Source of the DNA: Sodaliphilus sp050873765
Lineage (GTDB): Bacteria > Bacteroidota > Bacteroidia > Bacteroidales > Muribaculaceae
NCBI GenBank assembly: GCA_050873765.1
Contig: JBNMJK010000005.1
Span: forward strand, 1-59,171
Length of the DNA stretch: 59,171 nucleotides
Reading direction: 5' to 3'
The position numbers and the translations under genes were made by a program. Shown in pieces: positions 36,065 through 45,291 of the stretch. Below the pieces are notes generated by a model, which worked only from the letters and a program-made list of their open reading frames with translations, did not search any database and was not told the DNA's origin. The first letter of the stretch is position 1. Every line of letters starts with the position of its first letter.

Positions 36065-37411
36065 TCAAAAGGCGTTTACGCCATTCTTGAACTGCTCGCC
36101 GCGGTCCTCCATGTTGCGGAACAGGTCGAAACTTGCGCAGCATGGCGAGAGCAGCACGGTGTCGCCCTTGTGTGCCAGCTCCTTGCACTTGGCGAGGCAG
36201 TCTTTCATATTGTGGGTTTCGGTGATTACGGGCACCTTGTCCTTGAAGAAGTTGAGAATCTTGGTGTTGTCGGCACCGAGGCACACGATGGCGCGCACCT
36301 TCTTGCTCACAAACTCCATCAGCTCGTTGTAGTCGTTGCCTTTGTCCTTGCCGCCGAGAATGAGCACCACAGGGGTGGTCATGCTTTCAAGGGCATAGTA
36401 GCAGGCATTCACGTTGGTGGCCTTCGAGTCGTTGACATAGGTCACGCCATCTACTGTGCGCACAAATTCCAGGCGGTGCTCCACTGCCTCAAAGTCGGCA
36501 AGGGCGCGGCGGATAATGTCGTCCTTGATATCGAGGCACGAGGCCGACAGTCCGGCAGCCATAGAATTATACACATTATGAAGTCCTTTCAGCGACAGCT
36601 CGGCGCGAGGAATACTCCAGCTCCTGCCGTCGATGTGGAAGTTGATGATGTTGTCGCTGTCGAGGTATGCGGCCATGTGCTCATCGGGGGTGGCGTCGAA
36701 GGGCAGCACCTTGGCTTCGGTGTGCACACGCTTGAGCTGTGCGTCAATAATCGGGTCGCCCTGCCAGTAGATGAAGGCGTCGTTCTTGTCCTGGTTCTGC
36801 ATAATGCGGAACTTGGCTGCGGCGTAGTTCTCCATCTTATAGTCGTAGCGGTCGAGGTGGTCGGGGGTGATGTTGAGCAGCACCGCCACATTGGCCTTGA
36901 ACTGATACATATTGTCGAGCTGGAAGCTGCTGAGTTCAATCACATACACATCGTGGTGCTCGGTGGCCACCTGCAGCGCAAGGCTGTTGCCCACGTTGCC
37001 TGCCAGCCCCACATTCATGCCGGCCTTGGTGAGGATGTGGTAGGTGAGCATGGTGGTGGTGGTTTTTCCGTTGCTGCCGGTGATGCACACCATTTTGGCA
37101 TCGGTGTAGCGGCCAGCAAACTCTATTTCGCTGATGATGGGAATATGCTTGTCGGTAGCCTTCTTCACCATGGGGGCGTTGCATGGAATGCCGGGGCTCT
37201 TGATGATTTCATCGGCGGCAAGCACCTTCTCCTCGGTGTGCCCGCCTTCTTCCCAGGCAATGTCATACTTGTCGAGAAGCGCCTTGTATTTTGGCGCGAT
37301 GGTGCCCATGTCGCTCAGCCACACGTCCATTCCTTTCACTTTGGCGAGTACTGCGGCGCCTGCACCGCTCTCGCCACCACCTAATACTACGATACGTCGG
37401 TTTGATGTCAT
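36065..37411 (-). CDS. murD: UDP-N-acetylmuramoylalanine--D-glutamate ligase
   Basis: 448 residues. N-terminal VVLGGGESGAGAAVLAKVKG, ATP loop GSNGKTTTTMLTYHIL (about 110-125), NVGNSLALQ, NITPDHLDRY, HRLEFVRTVDGVTYVNDSKATN. Adds D-glutamate to UDP-MurNAc-L-Ala. A 117-base gap separates it from mraY upstream. Confidence 0.96.
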   Translation of the reverse strand: MTSNRRIVVLGGGESGAGAAVLAKVKGMDVWLSDMGTIAPKYKALLDKYDIAWEEGGHTEEKVLAADEIIKSPGIPCNAPMVKKATDKHIPIISEIEFAGRYTDAKMVCITGSNGKTTTTMLTYHILTKAGMNVGLAGNVGNSLALQVATEHHDVYVIELSSFQLDNMYQFKANVAVLLNITPDHLDRYDYKMENYAAAKFRIMQNQDKNDAFIYWQGDPIIDAQLKRVHTEAKVLPFDATPDEHMAAYLDSDNIINFHIDGRSWSIPRAELSLKGLHNVYNSMAAGLSASCLDIKDDIIRRALADFEAVEHRLEFVRTVDGVTYVNDSKATNVNACYYALESMTTPVVLILGGKDKGNDYNELMEFVSKKVRAIVCLGADNTKILNFFKDKVPVITETHNMKDCLAKCKELAHKGDTVLLSPCCASFDLFRNMEDRGEQFKNGVNAF

Positions 37412-37528
37412 GATTTCTGTATGTTTTGCGAGATTGCCGAGAATGGCGCCAGCGATGAGCGTTTGCGATTGTGTAACTGCTGATAACGCATATTGTGGGG
37501 CGTTCTGGGCATGTCTCTGATTGGTGTT

Positions 37529-38788
37529 TTATCTAATCTTTAATGTTACGAAAGTAATCACTGCCAGGAAGATGGCCACGAGGAAGAACCGCATCACGAT
37601 TTTCGACTCCGGAATGGCGTTCACCGGCTTTTGCCACAGTGCCTCCACCTTGCCGGCTGGCACTTGGAAATGATGGTGGAGCGGTGTCATCTTGAAGATG
37701 CGCTTGCCCACACCGGTCTTTTTCTTGGTGTACTTGAAGTAGGCCACCTGCAGCATCACCGATATGTCTTCCATGAAGAAGGTGAGGCACAAGATGGGTA
37801 TCAGCAGCTCCTTGCGAATGAGAATGGCAAACACGGCGATGATGCCACCGAGGCAGAGGCTGCCGGTGTCGCCCATAAACACTTGCGCGGGGAATGAGTT
37901 ATACCACAGGAATCCCACGGTGGCTCCGATGAATGCCGCCGCATACACCACAAGCTCCGAACTTTCGGGAATGTACATGATGTTGAGATACGACGAGTAT
38001 ATCACGTTGCCTCCCAGGTAGCACATGATGGCAAGCGCCACGCCAATGATGGCCGATGTGCCTGCCGCCAGGCCGTCGAGGCCGTCGGTGAGGTTGGCTC
38101 CGTTGCTCACTGCCGCCACCACGAAAATGGTGACGAGGATAAACACAATCCAGCCGCCCGTCTGCGCATGGTCGCCCATCCACTTGGTGAGCATGGCGTA
38201 GTCGAAGTTGTGGTTCTTCACAAAGGGAATGGTGGTTTTGGTTGATTTCACCGTCTCGGTCTTGTGTTTCACCACCATTTCGCTCGTCTGTGGATTCTGC
38301 ACCTCCACATTCTCGTTGATGACGATGGCAGGGGAGAGCCACATGGTGAGGCCCACAATCAGGCCGAGGCCCACCTGGCCTATAATCTTGAACTTGCCCT
38401 TCATGCCCTCCTTGTTGTGGCGGGCAATCTTCAGGTAGTCGTCGGCAAATCCGAGCGCGCCGCACCAGATGGTGGCCACAATCATGAGCAGCATATACAC
38501 ATTGTTGAGCTTGCCGATGAGCAGGCATGGAATCAAGATGGCTATGATGATGATGATGCCGCCCATGGTGGGGGTGCCTTTCTTCTCGAGCTGGCCTTGC
38601 AGACCGAGGTTGCGCACGATTTCGCCCACCTGCATCAGTTGCAGGCGCTCAATGATTTTGCGCCCGAACACAATGGAGATAAACAGCGACAGCACCAGGG
38701 CGAGGCCTGATCGGAAAGTGATGTAGTCGAATAGTCGTGCGCCAGGCACGTTGTATTCCTCTAATGCGTGAAATAAGTGATAAAGCAT
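37529..38788 (-). CDS. mraY: Phospho-N-acetylmuramoyl-pentapeptide transferase
   Basis: 419 residues, longer than the roughly 360 of proteobacterial MraY because of a periplasmic loop (about 140-205, INENVEVQNPQTSEMVVKHK) that is common in Bacteroidetes. Multiple membrane helices. Catalytic signatures: GTPTMGGIIIII, GFADDYLKI, NLTDGLDGLAAG, FMGDTGSLCLGG and TPLHHHFQ. Transfers phospho-MurNAc-pentapeptide to undecaprenyl phosphate. Confidence 0.97.
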   Translation of the reverse strand: MLYHLFHALEEYNVPGARLFDYITFRSGLALVLSLFISIVFGRKIIERLQLMQVGEIVRNLGLQGQLEKKGTPTMGGIIIIIAILIPCLLIGKLNNVYMLLMIVATIWCGALGFADDYLKIARHNKEGMKGKFKIIGQVGLGLIVGLTMWLSPAIVINENVEVQNPQTSEMVVKHKTETVKSTKTTIPFVKNHNFDYAMLTKWMGDHAQTGGWIVFILVTIFVVAAVSNGANLTDGLDGLAAGTSAIIGVALAIMCYLGGNVIYSSYLNIMYIPESSELVVYAAAFIGATVGFLWYNSFPAQVFMGDTGSLCLGGIIAVFAILIRKELLIPILCLTFFMEDISVMLQVAYFKYTKKKTGVGKRIFKMTPLHHHFQVPAGKVEALWQKPVNAIPESKIVMRFFLVAIFLAVITFVTLKIR

Positions 38789-38804
38789 ATCTTTTCTTTA
38801 GAAA

Positions 38805-40265
38805 TTATTTTTCTTCTTTAAATATGTCGGCAAGCACCTCTCGGTCGTCGAAGTGGTGCTTCACTCCCTTAATCTCTTGGTAGGTTTCGTGTCCCTTGCC
38901 GGCCACCAGCACCACATCGCCCTTCTTTGCCATGCGGCAAGCGGTCTTGATGGCTTCGCGGCGGTCGGTGATTTTCAGCGTGTGGCTGCGTCCCGTGTCG
39001 TCGAGCCCGGCCTCCATCTGGCGCAGAATCTCTTCGGGATCCTCGCTTCGGGGATTGTCGCTGGTGAGAATCACCAGGCCGCTCCTGCCGGCGGCTTCTG
39101 CTGCCATCATGGGTCGCTTGCCGTGGTCGCGGTCGCCGCCGCAGCCACACACGGTGATGATCTGCCCCTTGCCGCTCACCACATCGTGAATGGCGGAGAG
39201 CACGTTCACCAGCGCGTCGGGCGTGTGGGCGTAGTCCACCACTGCCACATAGCCGCGAGGCGAGCGCATGGTCTGGAACCTGCCGGCCACCGGGTGGAGC
39301 ATACTGATTTTCACGAGCACCTCGTCTTTATCGAAGCCGAGCAGCAGTGCCGCGCCATACACGCTGGCGAGGTTATACACATTGAAGCGTCCGGTGAACA
39401 GCACCTCAAGCTCTTGCCCGTTCAGGGTGATGGTGGTGCCGTCGAGCCGCTCCTCTATCACTTGCGCCTTGAAGTCGGCCATGGTGCGGAGCGAGTAGGT
39501 GTAGGTGGTGGCCTTGCAGTTCTGCACCATCACGCTGCCCACCTTGTCGTCGGCGTTGACCAGGGCGAATGCCTGTGCAGGCAGGGCGTCGAAAAACATT
39601 TTCTTGGCCTTGATGTAGGCTTCCACGGTTTTGTGAAAGTCGAGGTGGTCGCGGGTGAGGTTGGTGAATATGCCCCCGGCGAATTGCAGCCCCACGATGC
39701 GGTGCTGCGCACAGGCGTGTGAACTCACCTCCATGAAGGCGTATTCGCATCCAGCTTCCACCATCTCGTGGAGCAGGCGGTTGAGCGACATGTGGTCGGG
39801 TGTGGTCTGCTTGGCGGGATACTCGGTGCGGTCCACCACATTCTTCACGGTGGAGAGCAGCCCTGCCTTGTGGCCGAGGCTCTGTGTGAGCTCGTAGAGC
39901 AGGGTGGCGGTGGTGGTCTTGCCGTTCGTGCCGGTCACGCCCACCAGCCGCAGCTTGGTGCTGGGGTGGTCGTACCAGGCGCTGGCGAGAAGCCCCAGTG
40001 CGATGGTGCTGTTTTCCACCTGTATGTATGTCACGCCCTCGTGGAGCGTGTCGGGTAAATCCTCGCACACCACTGCCACGGCTCCTGCTGCCACCACCTG
40101 TGGAATGAATTTGTGGGCATCTACTGCCACACCTTTCACGGCTATGAACAGGGCTCCGGGAGCGGCTTCACGCGAGTCGTTGGTCACACTTGCGATTTCC
40201 ACATCGCGGTCACCTATCACCTTAAGCGTGTCAATGTCGGCGAGTAACTGATTTAACTTCTTCAT
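38805..40265 (-). CDS. murE: UDP-MurNAc-tripeptide ligase, meso-diaminopimelate type
   Basis: 486 residues. ATP loop GVTGTNGKTTTATLLYEL (about 110-127), TRDHLDFHKT, VVDYAHTPDALVNVLSAI. The motif SDNPRSEDP contains DNPR, known in the family to recognise meso-diaminopimelate, so this organism probably has DAP-type peptidoglycan. Located 16 bases upstream of mraY. Confidence 0.97.
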   Translation of the reverse strand: MKKLNQLLADIDTLKVIGDRDVEIASVTNDSREAAPGALFIAVKGVAVDAHKFIPQVVAAGAVAVVCEDLPDTLHEGVTYIQVENSTIALGLLASAWYDHPSTKLRLVGVTGTNGKTTTATLLYELTQSLGHKAGLLSTVKNVVDRTEYPAKQTTPDHMSLNRLLHEMVEAGCEYAFMEVSSHACAQHRIVGLQFAGGIFTNLTRDHLDFHKTVEAYIKAKKMFFDALPAQAFALVNADDKVGSVMVQNCKATTYTYSLRTMADFKAQVIEERLDGTTITLNGQELEVLFTGRFNVYNLASVYGAALLLGFDKDEVLVKISMLHPVAGRFQTMRSPRGYVAVVDYAHTPDALVNVLSAIHDVVSGKGQIITVCGCGGDRDHGKRPMMAAEAAGRSGLVILTSDNPRSEDPEEILRQMEAGLDDTGRSHTLKITDRREAIKTACRMAKKGDVVLVAGKGHETYQEIKGVKHHFDDREVLADIFKEEK

Positions 40266-40308
40266 TTTATCAATAGCTGTTTTAGTTCGTTGTTATATAC
40301 TTAAATGT

Positions 40309-42693
40309 TTATGGTTTGCGTGCATGCACGATGCGCGGATTGTTGGAGAGGTGCAGCCTGATGCTTGTGCCTCGGTGATAAGCCGAGCCAGGCGCCACGC
40401 TCTGACCGGTGACGAATCCCACGCCGTCGCACTCCACCCTCAATCCCAGCTTCTCCAGCCGGGCGATGGCGTCGCGCAGGTTGAGCCCCACCACATTGGG
40501 CACGCCTTTGCCATCGCTGTGCGGCATGGCGGTGTGCGCTATTCTTGGTGCGCCGGTGGCTTCCTTGATGTAGGTGGCGCGTGAAGGGCTGTAGCTGGCT
40601 GGGGTCACTAAAATGGATTCATTGCCGGTGCCTTTTTCGTTGTGGTAGTCGCTGGCGTTGCCGAGCAGGCCTTTGGCGTAGAGTTTGAGTGCCACATTCT
40701 TTACCACGGTGCCGCTGCTGGCTGGGGCACTCTTTGTGCCGCCGTAGATGAGCACCATGCAGGAGTACATAGGTTTCTCGTAGGGGAAGAAGCCGCAGAA
40801 CGCATATCTTCGCACTGATTTACTGTAGCCGTTCTTTCCGTTTGAGATATAGGCAGTGCCCGTTTTGCCGGCAAGATGCACCACGCTGTCGCGCAGTGAG
40901 CGTGCGGTGCCTTGCCTCCACACCACGCCGTGAAGCAGTTCGCGCATCTTGGCTGCGTTTTCGGGCGAGCACACTTGCTTGCGCACATAGCTCACGGGCA
41001 CGATAGAGTCAGGCTCACCGACCCTTGAAAGTTTCTTGATGAGGCGTGGACGCACAAATTTGCCGTCGTTGGCCCACGCGTTATACATGGCGAGGGTGTA
41101 GATGGGAGGAATGAACGCATCGTAGCCAAACGCCTCGCCACGGAGTGTGCGGCGGCCGTCCATATTATTTTTCACCTTGTAGTAGCGCGGCTGCCGCTCA
41201 CCGGCGATGCCGGTGTTGAACGGCTCGAAGAATCCCATGCCCTCAAGGCGCTGGCGCAGGCCGTCGGGATTGTTGCCGTATTTGCGCCACATGATGCGTG
41301 TCATACCTATGTTCGACGACTTGGCTATGATGTCGCGAATGCTGAATTCGCTTGAGCCGTGCTCGTCAACCACAGCGATGCCTGGCTCAAGCACATAGCG
41401 GTGGCCAGTGGTGATCACCTCGTCGAGGTTGCTCACGATGCCGTCTTCCAGGGCCACCATCATATTGATAGGCTTAATCACAGAGCCAGGCTCGTAGCCG
41501 AGCACCGCATGGTTCTCGCCCTCATTGTATTGGCCGGTTTCCTCATCGAGGTCGAGGTTGGAGATGGCTTTGATTTCGCCAGTGCTCACCTCCATGAGAA
41601 TGGCGCAGCCCCATTTTCCCTTACAATCCTTCAGCATGCTCATCAGCTCGTTTTCCACGATGTCCTGGAGCTGCACATTGATGGTGGTGGTCACGTCGTA
41701 GCCGGGAATGGGCTTTCCGCCGTAGTTGGCGGTGTTGGCGTTGAGTGCCACCTTCGGTGCCTTAGCCGGCACACCAAAGAGCAGACTGTCGAGAAACATC
41801 TCCAGTCCGGTGATGCCGTGGCGGCCACCCTCGGCGTCTTTTTTCAGTTCGCCGTAGAACATGCTCTTGCTCTTGCGCAAGAAGGGGAATTTGCTCAGCC
41901 TGTCGATCACAGTCTTTTCCACGGGGCGCTTGAGCAGCAAGAAATCGCTGCTTTTCTCCCTTTGCCCCTTGATGAGGATTTGCTTCCACTCCTCGGCTGT
42001 GGTTTTGGGATATGCGCTTGCGAGGCTGTCGCACAGGGCGGGCAGCAGGCGGTTGAATTCTTGCAGATTGAAGGCGCGGTCACGCCAGTTGATGCGGGCG
42101 TTGTAGAGCAGAATGGGGTCGCTCACATTGCCTATGCTTCGTGCCGCCATGGAGCCGAAAGGCTTTTTGCGCCTCATCAGTCGCTCGCCATACAGTATTT
42201 TTCCGCTTTCCTTAAGGAAGGGGAATTTGCTCAGCCGCTCAAACTCGCTGTGGGTGAGCATGTGGTCGATGAGCTTGTAGCAGTGGCTTTTCGCCTTTTT
42301 TGCTTTCTTCAGCTCCTCTTCCCACTCTTTGGCGGTTTTTGAGCCGTCGAAAGCTGCGAGGCTGTCGCACAGGGCAGGCAGCTGCTTCTTGAATTCAGAG
42401 TCTTTGATGCCATTGAAGCCCCAGTCGATGCGCGCGGTGTAGAAATACATGTTGGCGGCGAGCACGCTGCCGTCGTCGGCAAGAATCTTGCCGCGCTCGG
42501 CGTTGATGATGGCGGTGTCTTGCCAGGCGCTGTCGGCTTTGCGGTTCCACTCCGCGGCTTGTGTGACCGTGGTCTTGAACAGGCGGCCAACGATGATGGC
42601 GGAGAAAAGGATCAGCGACATCATCACCAGCGTGTAGCGCCACAGAATCCGCTTCTTGTTGGTCTGAAGTGATTTATTCGTCGCTTTTTTCAT
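40309..42693 (-). CDS. ftsI: Septal class B penicillin-binding protein (FtsI/PBP3) with PASTA domain and duplicated pedestal segment
   Basis: 794 residues from the ATG at 42691-42693, chosen because it overlaps the ftsL TGA in an ATGA; an in-frame ATG 18 codons upstream would lie inside ftsL. N-terminal membrane helix (about 20-40). Transpeptidase: Ser404 in SVIK (active site), SSN at 459-461, KTG at 610-612. PASTA domain at about 734-787 (VPNVVGLNLRDAIARLEKLG). Residues 85-170 and 197-282 are tandem copies of the same segment: PALCDSL, EEW, FERLSKFPFL / IDRLSKFPFL and LYGE / FYGE recur at a spacing of 112 residues. Cross-links septal peptidoglycan with FtsW. Confidence 0.93.
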   Translation of the reverse strand: MKKATNKSLQTNKKRILWRYTLVMMSLILFSAIIVGRLFKTTVTQAAEWNRKADSAWQDTAIINAERGKILADDGSVLAANMYFYTARIDWGFNGIKDSEFKKQLPALCDSLAAFDGSKTAKEWEEELKKAKKAKSHCYKLIDHMLTHSEFERLSKFPFLKESGKILYGERLMRRKKPFGSMAARSIGNVSDPILLYNARINWRDRAFNLQEFNRLLPALCDSLASAYPKTTAEEWKQILIKGQREKSSDFLLLKRPVEKTVIDRLSKFPFLRKSKSMFYGELKKDAEGGRHGITGLEMFLDSLLFGVPAKAPKVALNANTANYGGKPIPGYDVTTTINVQLQDIVENELMSMLKDCKGKWGCAILMEVSTGEIKAISNLDLDEETGQYNEGENHAVLGYEPGSVIKPINMMVALEDGIVSNLDEVITTGHRYVLEPGIAVVDEHGSSEFSIRDIIAKSSNIGMTRIMWRKYGNNPDGLRQRLEGMGFFEPFNTGIAGERQPRYYKVKNNMDGRRTLRGEAFGYDAFIPPIYTLAMYNAWANDGKFVRPRLIKKLSRVGEPDSIVPVSYVRKQVCSPENAAKMRELLHGVVWRQGTARSLRDSVVHLAGKTGTAYISNGKNGYSKSVRRYAFCGFFPYEKPMYSCMVLIYGGTKSAPASSGTVVKNVALKLYAKGLLGNASDYHNEKGTGNESILVTPASYSPSRATYIKEATGAPRIAHTAMPHSDGKGVPNVVGLNLRDAIARLEKLGLRVECDGVGFVTGQSVAPGSAYHRGTSIRLHLSNNPRIVHARKP

Positions 42694-43046
42694 TTTTCCG
42701 TCAGTTTGTAGGGTGGTTTTTCGGGAGTCACCAAGTCGATGTGGCAAGTGTCGATGAGCTGCTTCATCTCGCTTTCCCGAATTTTAGAATTGTATTGTGC
42801 GCTGGCGTTCACGCAGTCGGTCTTCACGTCGTTGAGCTCAGCGTTGAGGTTGATTACCTCTTGCAGACATTCCTGGTATTCATACTTCTTGCTGATATAC
42901 ATCATAATCAAGGCCGTCACAGCAATCACGTATAGCTTATTGCGACGGAAGAAGTCGAGTGTGAGGAAACTGCGCCCCTGGACCCACCTTTTGATAAGCC
43001 CATTGTCGCTCATGTTGCTGCTTTTTCTCTTCTTCTCCTTTGCCAT
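42690..43046 (-). CDS. ftsL: FtsL-like divisome protein
   Basis: 118 residues. Basic cytoplasmic start (MAKEKKRKSS), one membrane helix (about 37-53, LYVIAVTALIMMYISKK), then a coiled-coil-like segment (about 57-80, ECLQEVINLNAELNDVK). Identified from build and position between rsmH and ftsI; the sequence of FtsL is poorly conserved. Four-base overlap with ftsI. Confidence 0.85.
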   Translation of the reverse strand: MAKEKKRKSSNMSDNGLIKRWVQGRSFLTLDFFRRNKLYVIAVTALIMMYISKKYEYQECLQEVINLNAELNDVKTDCVNASAQYNSKIRESEMKQLIDTCHIDLVTPEKPPYKLTEK

Positions 43047-43088
43047 GTTATGCCTGCCAAGTGTGGCTTTATGTTATGCCTGTTAGTG

Positions 43089-44015
43089 TTACTCTGTTTC
43101 TTTTTTGTAGGCGATGCGCAGCTTCGCGCTTCTCGACCGAGGATTGCGCTCCACCTCCTCCTCGCTGGGCGTGATTACCTTGTTGTTGACCAACTTCAGC
43201 GGACAGTTCACCCTGCCGAAGAAGTCCTTGTCGATTTTCCCCTCAATGTTGCCGCTCTTCATGAAATTCTTCACCAGGCGGTCTTCGAGCGAGTGGTAGG
43301 TGATAATCACCAGCCTTCCGCCAGGCTTCAGCACCTCGAGCGCCTGCTGGAGCATACGCTTGAGCACGCCTATTTCATTGTTCACCTCTATGCGCAAGGC
43401 CTGAAACACCTGTGCCAGCTCCTTCTTCTCCTGTGAGGGCTTGATGAAAGGCTTCACCACGCTCACGAGCTGCTCAGTGCTCACAATGGGCGATTCCGCC
43501 CGCGCCTTCACTATGGCAGCCGCCATGCGCCGGCTCTGCCTCAGCTCGCCATAAAGGTAGAGAATGTTGGCGAGCTGCTCCTCGCTGTAGCTGGCAATCA
43601 CGCCGGCGGCGTCTTGCCCCGCGTTGCGGTTCATGCGCATGTCGAGCCGGCCGCTGAGCCGGAAAGAGAAGCCACGGTCGCTGTCGTCGAAGTGGTGGAA
43701 ACTCACGCCAAGGTCGGCAAGCACGCCATCCACCCCGTCCACGCCATAATAGCGCATAAAGTTTTTGAGGAACGCGAAGTTGCCGTGTACAAATGTAAAC
43801 CGGGGGTCGTCAATGCGGTTGGCGTAGGCATCCATATCCTGGTCCATGCTGTAGAGGTGGCCGCTCGTGCCCAGATGCTTCATGATCTCACGGCTGTGGC
43901 CGCCACCGCCAAAGGTCACGTCCACATAAGTGCCGTCGGGCTTGATGTTTAGCCCATCGATGCACTCCTGCAGCAGTGCCGGAATATGATATGTAGTGAG
44001 TTCTGCCATAGCCAT
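43089..44015 (-). CDS. rsmH: 16S rRNA (cytosine-1402-N4)-methyltransferase
   Basis: About 308 residues. The start could be the ATG at 44013-44015 or that at 44007-44009 (MAELTTYHIPALLQE). Class I SAM methyltransferase: TFGGGGHSREIM, GVDGVLADLGVSFHHFDD, GRLDMRMN, FQALRIEVNNEI, HSLEDRLVKNFM. First gene of the dcw cluster here; no mraZ precedes it within the 250 bases upstream. A minus-strand TAAATTTG at 44103-44096 is a possible -7 element, but its -33 partner is poor. Confidence 0.95.
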   Translation of the reverse strand: MAMAELTTYHIPALLQECIDGLNIKPDGTYVDVTFGGGGHSREIMKHLGTSGHLYSMDQDMDAYANRIDDPRFTFVHGNFAFLKNFMRYYGVDGVDGVLADLGVSFHHFDDSDRGFSFRLSGRLDMRMNRNAGQDAAGVIASYSEEQLANILYLYGELRQSRRMAAAIVKARAESPIVSTEQLVSVVKPFIKPSQEKKELAQVFQALRIEVNNEIGVLKRMLQQALEVLKPGGRLVIITYHSLEDRLVKNFMKSGNIEGKIDKDFFGRVNCPLKLVNNKVITPSEEEVERNPRSRSAKLRIAYKKETE

Positions 44016-44265
44016 AAAAATCAATTCGCTAAAAATAGAGGTGTCTTACCCTCTTATTTAAGGGTGTAAAGTTACTTATAATTACAGAAAGTTTACAAAT
44101 TTAAACCATTTAAATTCTGTAAATCGCATAAAAAGTTATTAACAACCGCCGAGAGTGCCATAAATCGCCAATTGTGCCCACTTCTCTACATTTGCACTTG
44201 TAAACTCCCCTCCCCCTCCAACTACGTATTCTCTAAAATATGGCAGGTGGGGAGTGGGGTGGGGG

Positions 44266-45264
44266 CTATTGGAAGAAGATTTTTTGGCCGGTGATCACTT
44301 CTTCGCCGCGCTTCATGGCGTTGAGCCTGTAGAGCGATTTGAGGCGCATACCAAACTCCTGCGATATGCTGTGGAGCGTTTCGCCTTTTTTCGCCACGTA
44401 GAATTTCACTGACGGGTGACGGTCGTATTTGCTTTCCACCCACACACGCTCACCCTCTTGTGGCTCACGGCCGCTGTCGGTGATGTCGTTGAAGTCGAGT
44501 ATTTCTTTGGTTTTCTTGCTAAATTCGAGTGCTATCGACTCGTAGGTGTCGCCACGGCGCGCAATTACGAAAAACTTGTCCCACTTGCGGTGAATGCTGT
44601 GTTCCATGAACGCCTTGTCGTAGGCTCGCTTGTAGGCCTCGGCGTCGTCTTTTAGCTGCGCTGGCGACTCTGCCGCGCCCTCTTCTGCCGCCTTTGCCAT
44701 CACGGGCTGGCCGCTGTCGTACTGATAGAGCTGGTAGGCTTCAATCAGGCGAATCAGCTTGTCGGCATAGGCGGGATTTTCGGCGTAGCCACACGCTTTG
44801 AGGCCTCGCGCCCAGGCCTTGTAGTCGGTCACGGGGAGGGAGAACAGCTGCTGGTAGCGGCTGCCTTGCAGAAACTTAGCGTGGTCTTCGTAGCCGTCTT
44901 CAGCCGAGTCGTATTTGCGGTAGCAGTTGTAGGCCGACGCAGCCCCCACATAGGTGCGCTCGCCGTCCCAGGCGTAGCACTTGATGCCGAAGTGGTTGTT
45001 GGATCCGGTGGCGAGTTTGCTGCGTCCGGCACCGCTCTCTAAAAGGCCTTGTGCCAGCGTGATAGAAGCCGGAATACCGTATTGCTGCTGGTGGCGAATG
45101 GCGATGCCTTTGTATTTGTCGATATACTCTAAAAACACGCTCGACAGTCCCTGTGCCGCGGCACTGATGCAGACCACTGCCAGAAAAACACTGCAAATCC
45201 ACTTTTTATGGTTGCGGTTTGGAAAATTATCAATATATTTGCAACGAAAAACAGTAGGTAACAT
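44266..45264 (-). CDS. Peptidoglycan glucosaminidase (GH73-type) with two LysM repeats
   Basis: 332 residues. A basic leader of about 20 residues precedes a signal-like helix (about 22-38, WICSVFLAVVCISAAAQG). The glucosaminidase domain is about 40-190: PASITLAQGLLESGAGRSKL with the catalytic Glu, GIKCYAWDGE, RKYDSAEDGYEDHAKFL and ALKACGYAENPAYADKLIRL. Two LysM-like modules follow (about 220-270, VIARRGDTYESIALEFSKKT; and 285-331, KFYVAKKGETLHSISQEFGM). It would cleave the glycan chain during wall growth. Divergent from cdd. Confidence 0.9.
   Translation of the reverse strand: MLPTVFRCKYIDNFPNRNHKKWICSVFLAVVCISAAAQGLSSVFLEYIDKYKGIAIRHQQQYGIPASITLAQGLLESGAGRSKLATGSNNHFGIKCYAWDGERTYVGAASAYNCYRKYDSAEDGYEDHAKFLQGSRYQQLFSLPVTDYKAWARGLKACGYAENPAYADKLIRLIEAYQLYQYDSGQPVMAKAAEEGAAESPAQLKDDAEAYKRAYDKAFMEHSIHRKWDKFFVIARRGDTYESIALEFSKKTKEILDFNDITDSGREPQEGERVWVESKYDRHPSVKFYVAKKGETLHSISQEFGMRLKSLYRLNAMKRGEEVITGQKIFFQ
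45211..45241 (+). promoter_or_regulatory. Probable cdd promoter
   Basis: GTTG (45211-45214), 19 bases, TATATTTG (45234-45241). The -33 element has one mismatch to TTTG. The cdd ATG is 50 bases downstream; the region overlaps the first codons of the divergent glucosaminidase gene. Confidence 0.45.
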
Positions 45265-45291
45265 ACACTTGCATTAATTCTATCATACGCT

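Noticed and set aside
36056..37384. Long plus-strand frame opposite murD
   Set aside because: murD on the minus strand has all its motifs; the opposite frame is a compositional shadow.
42694..42747. Longer FtsI start at 42747
   Set aside because: It would lie inside ftsL, while the ATG at 42693 forms a typical ATGA overlap with the ftsL stop.
44160..44265. MraZ-box-like GTGGG runs upstream of rsmH (44244-44262)
   Set aside because: The GTGGG runs do not have the regular 10-base spacing of MraZ boxes, and they sit at the 3' end of the glucosaminidase gene.
44202..44268. Terminator for the glucosaminidase gene built from C-rich and G-rich runs
   Set aside because: Pairing is only partial and no clear T-run follows.
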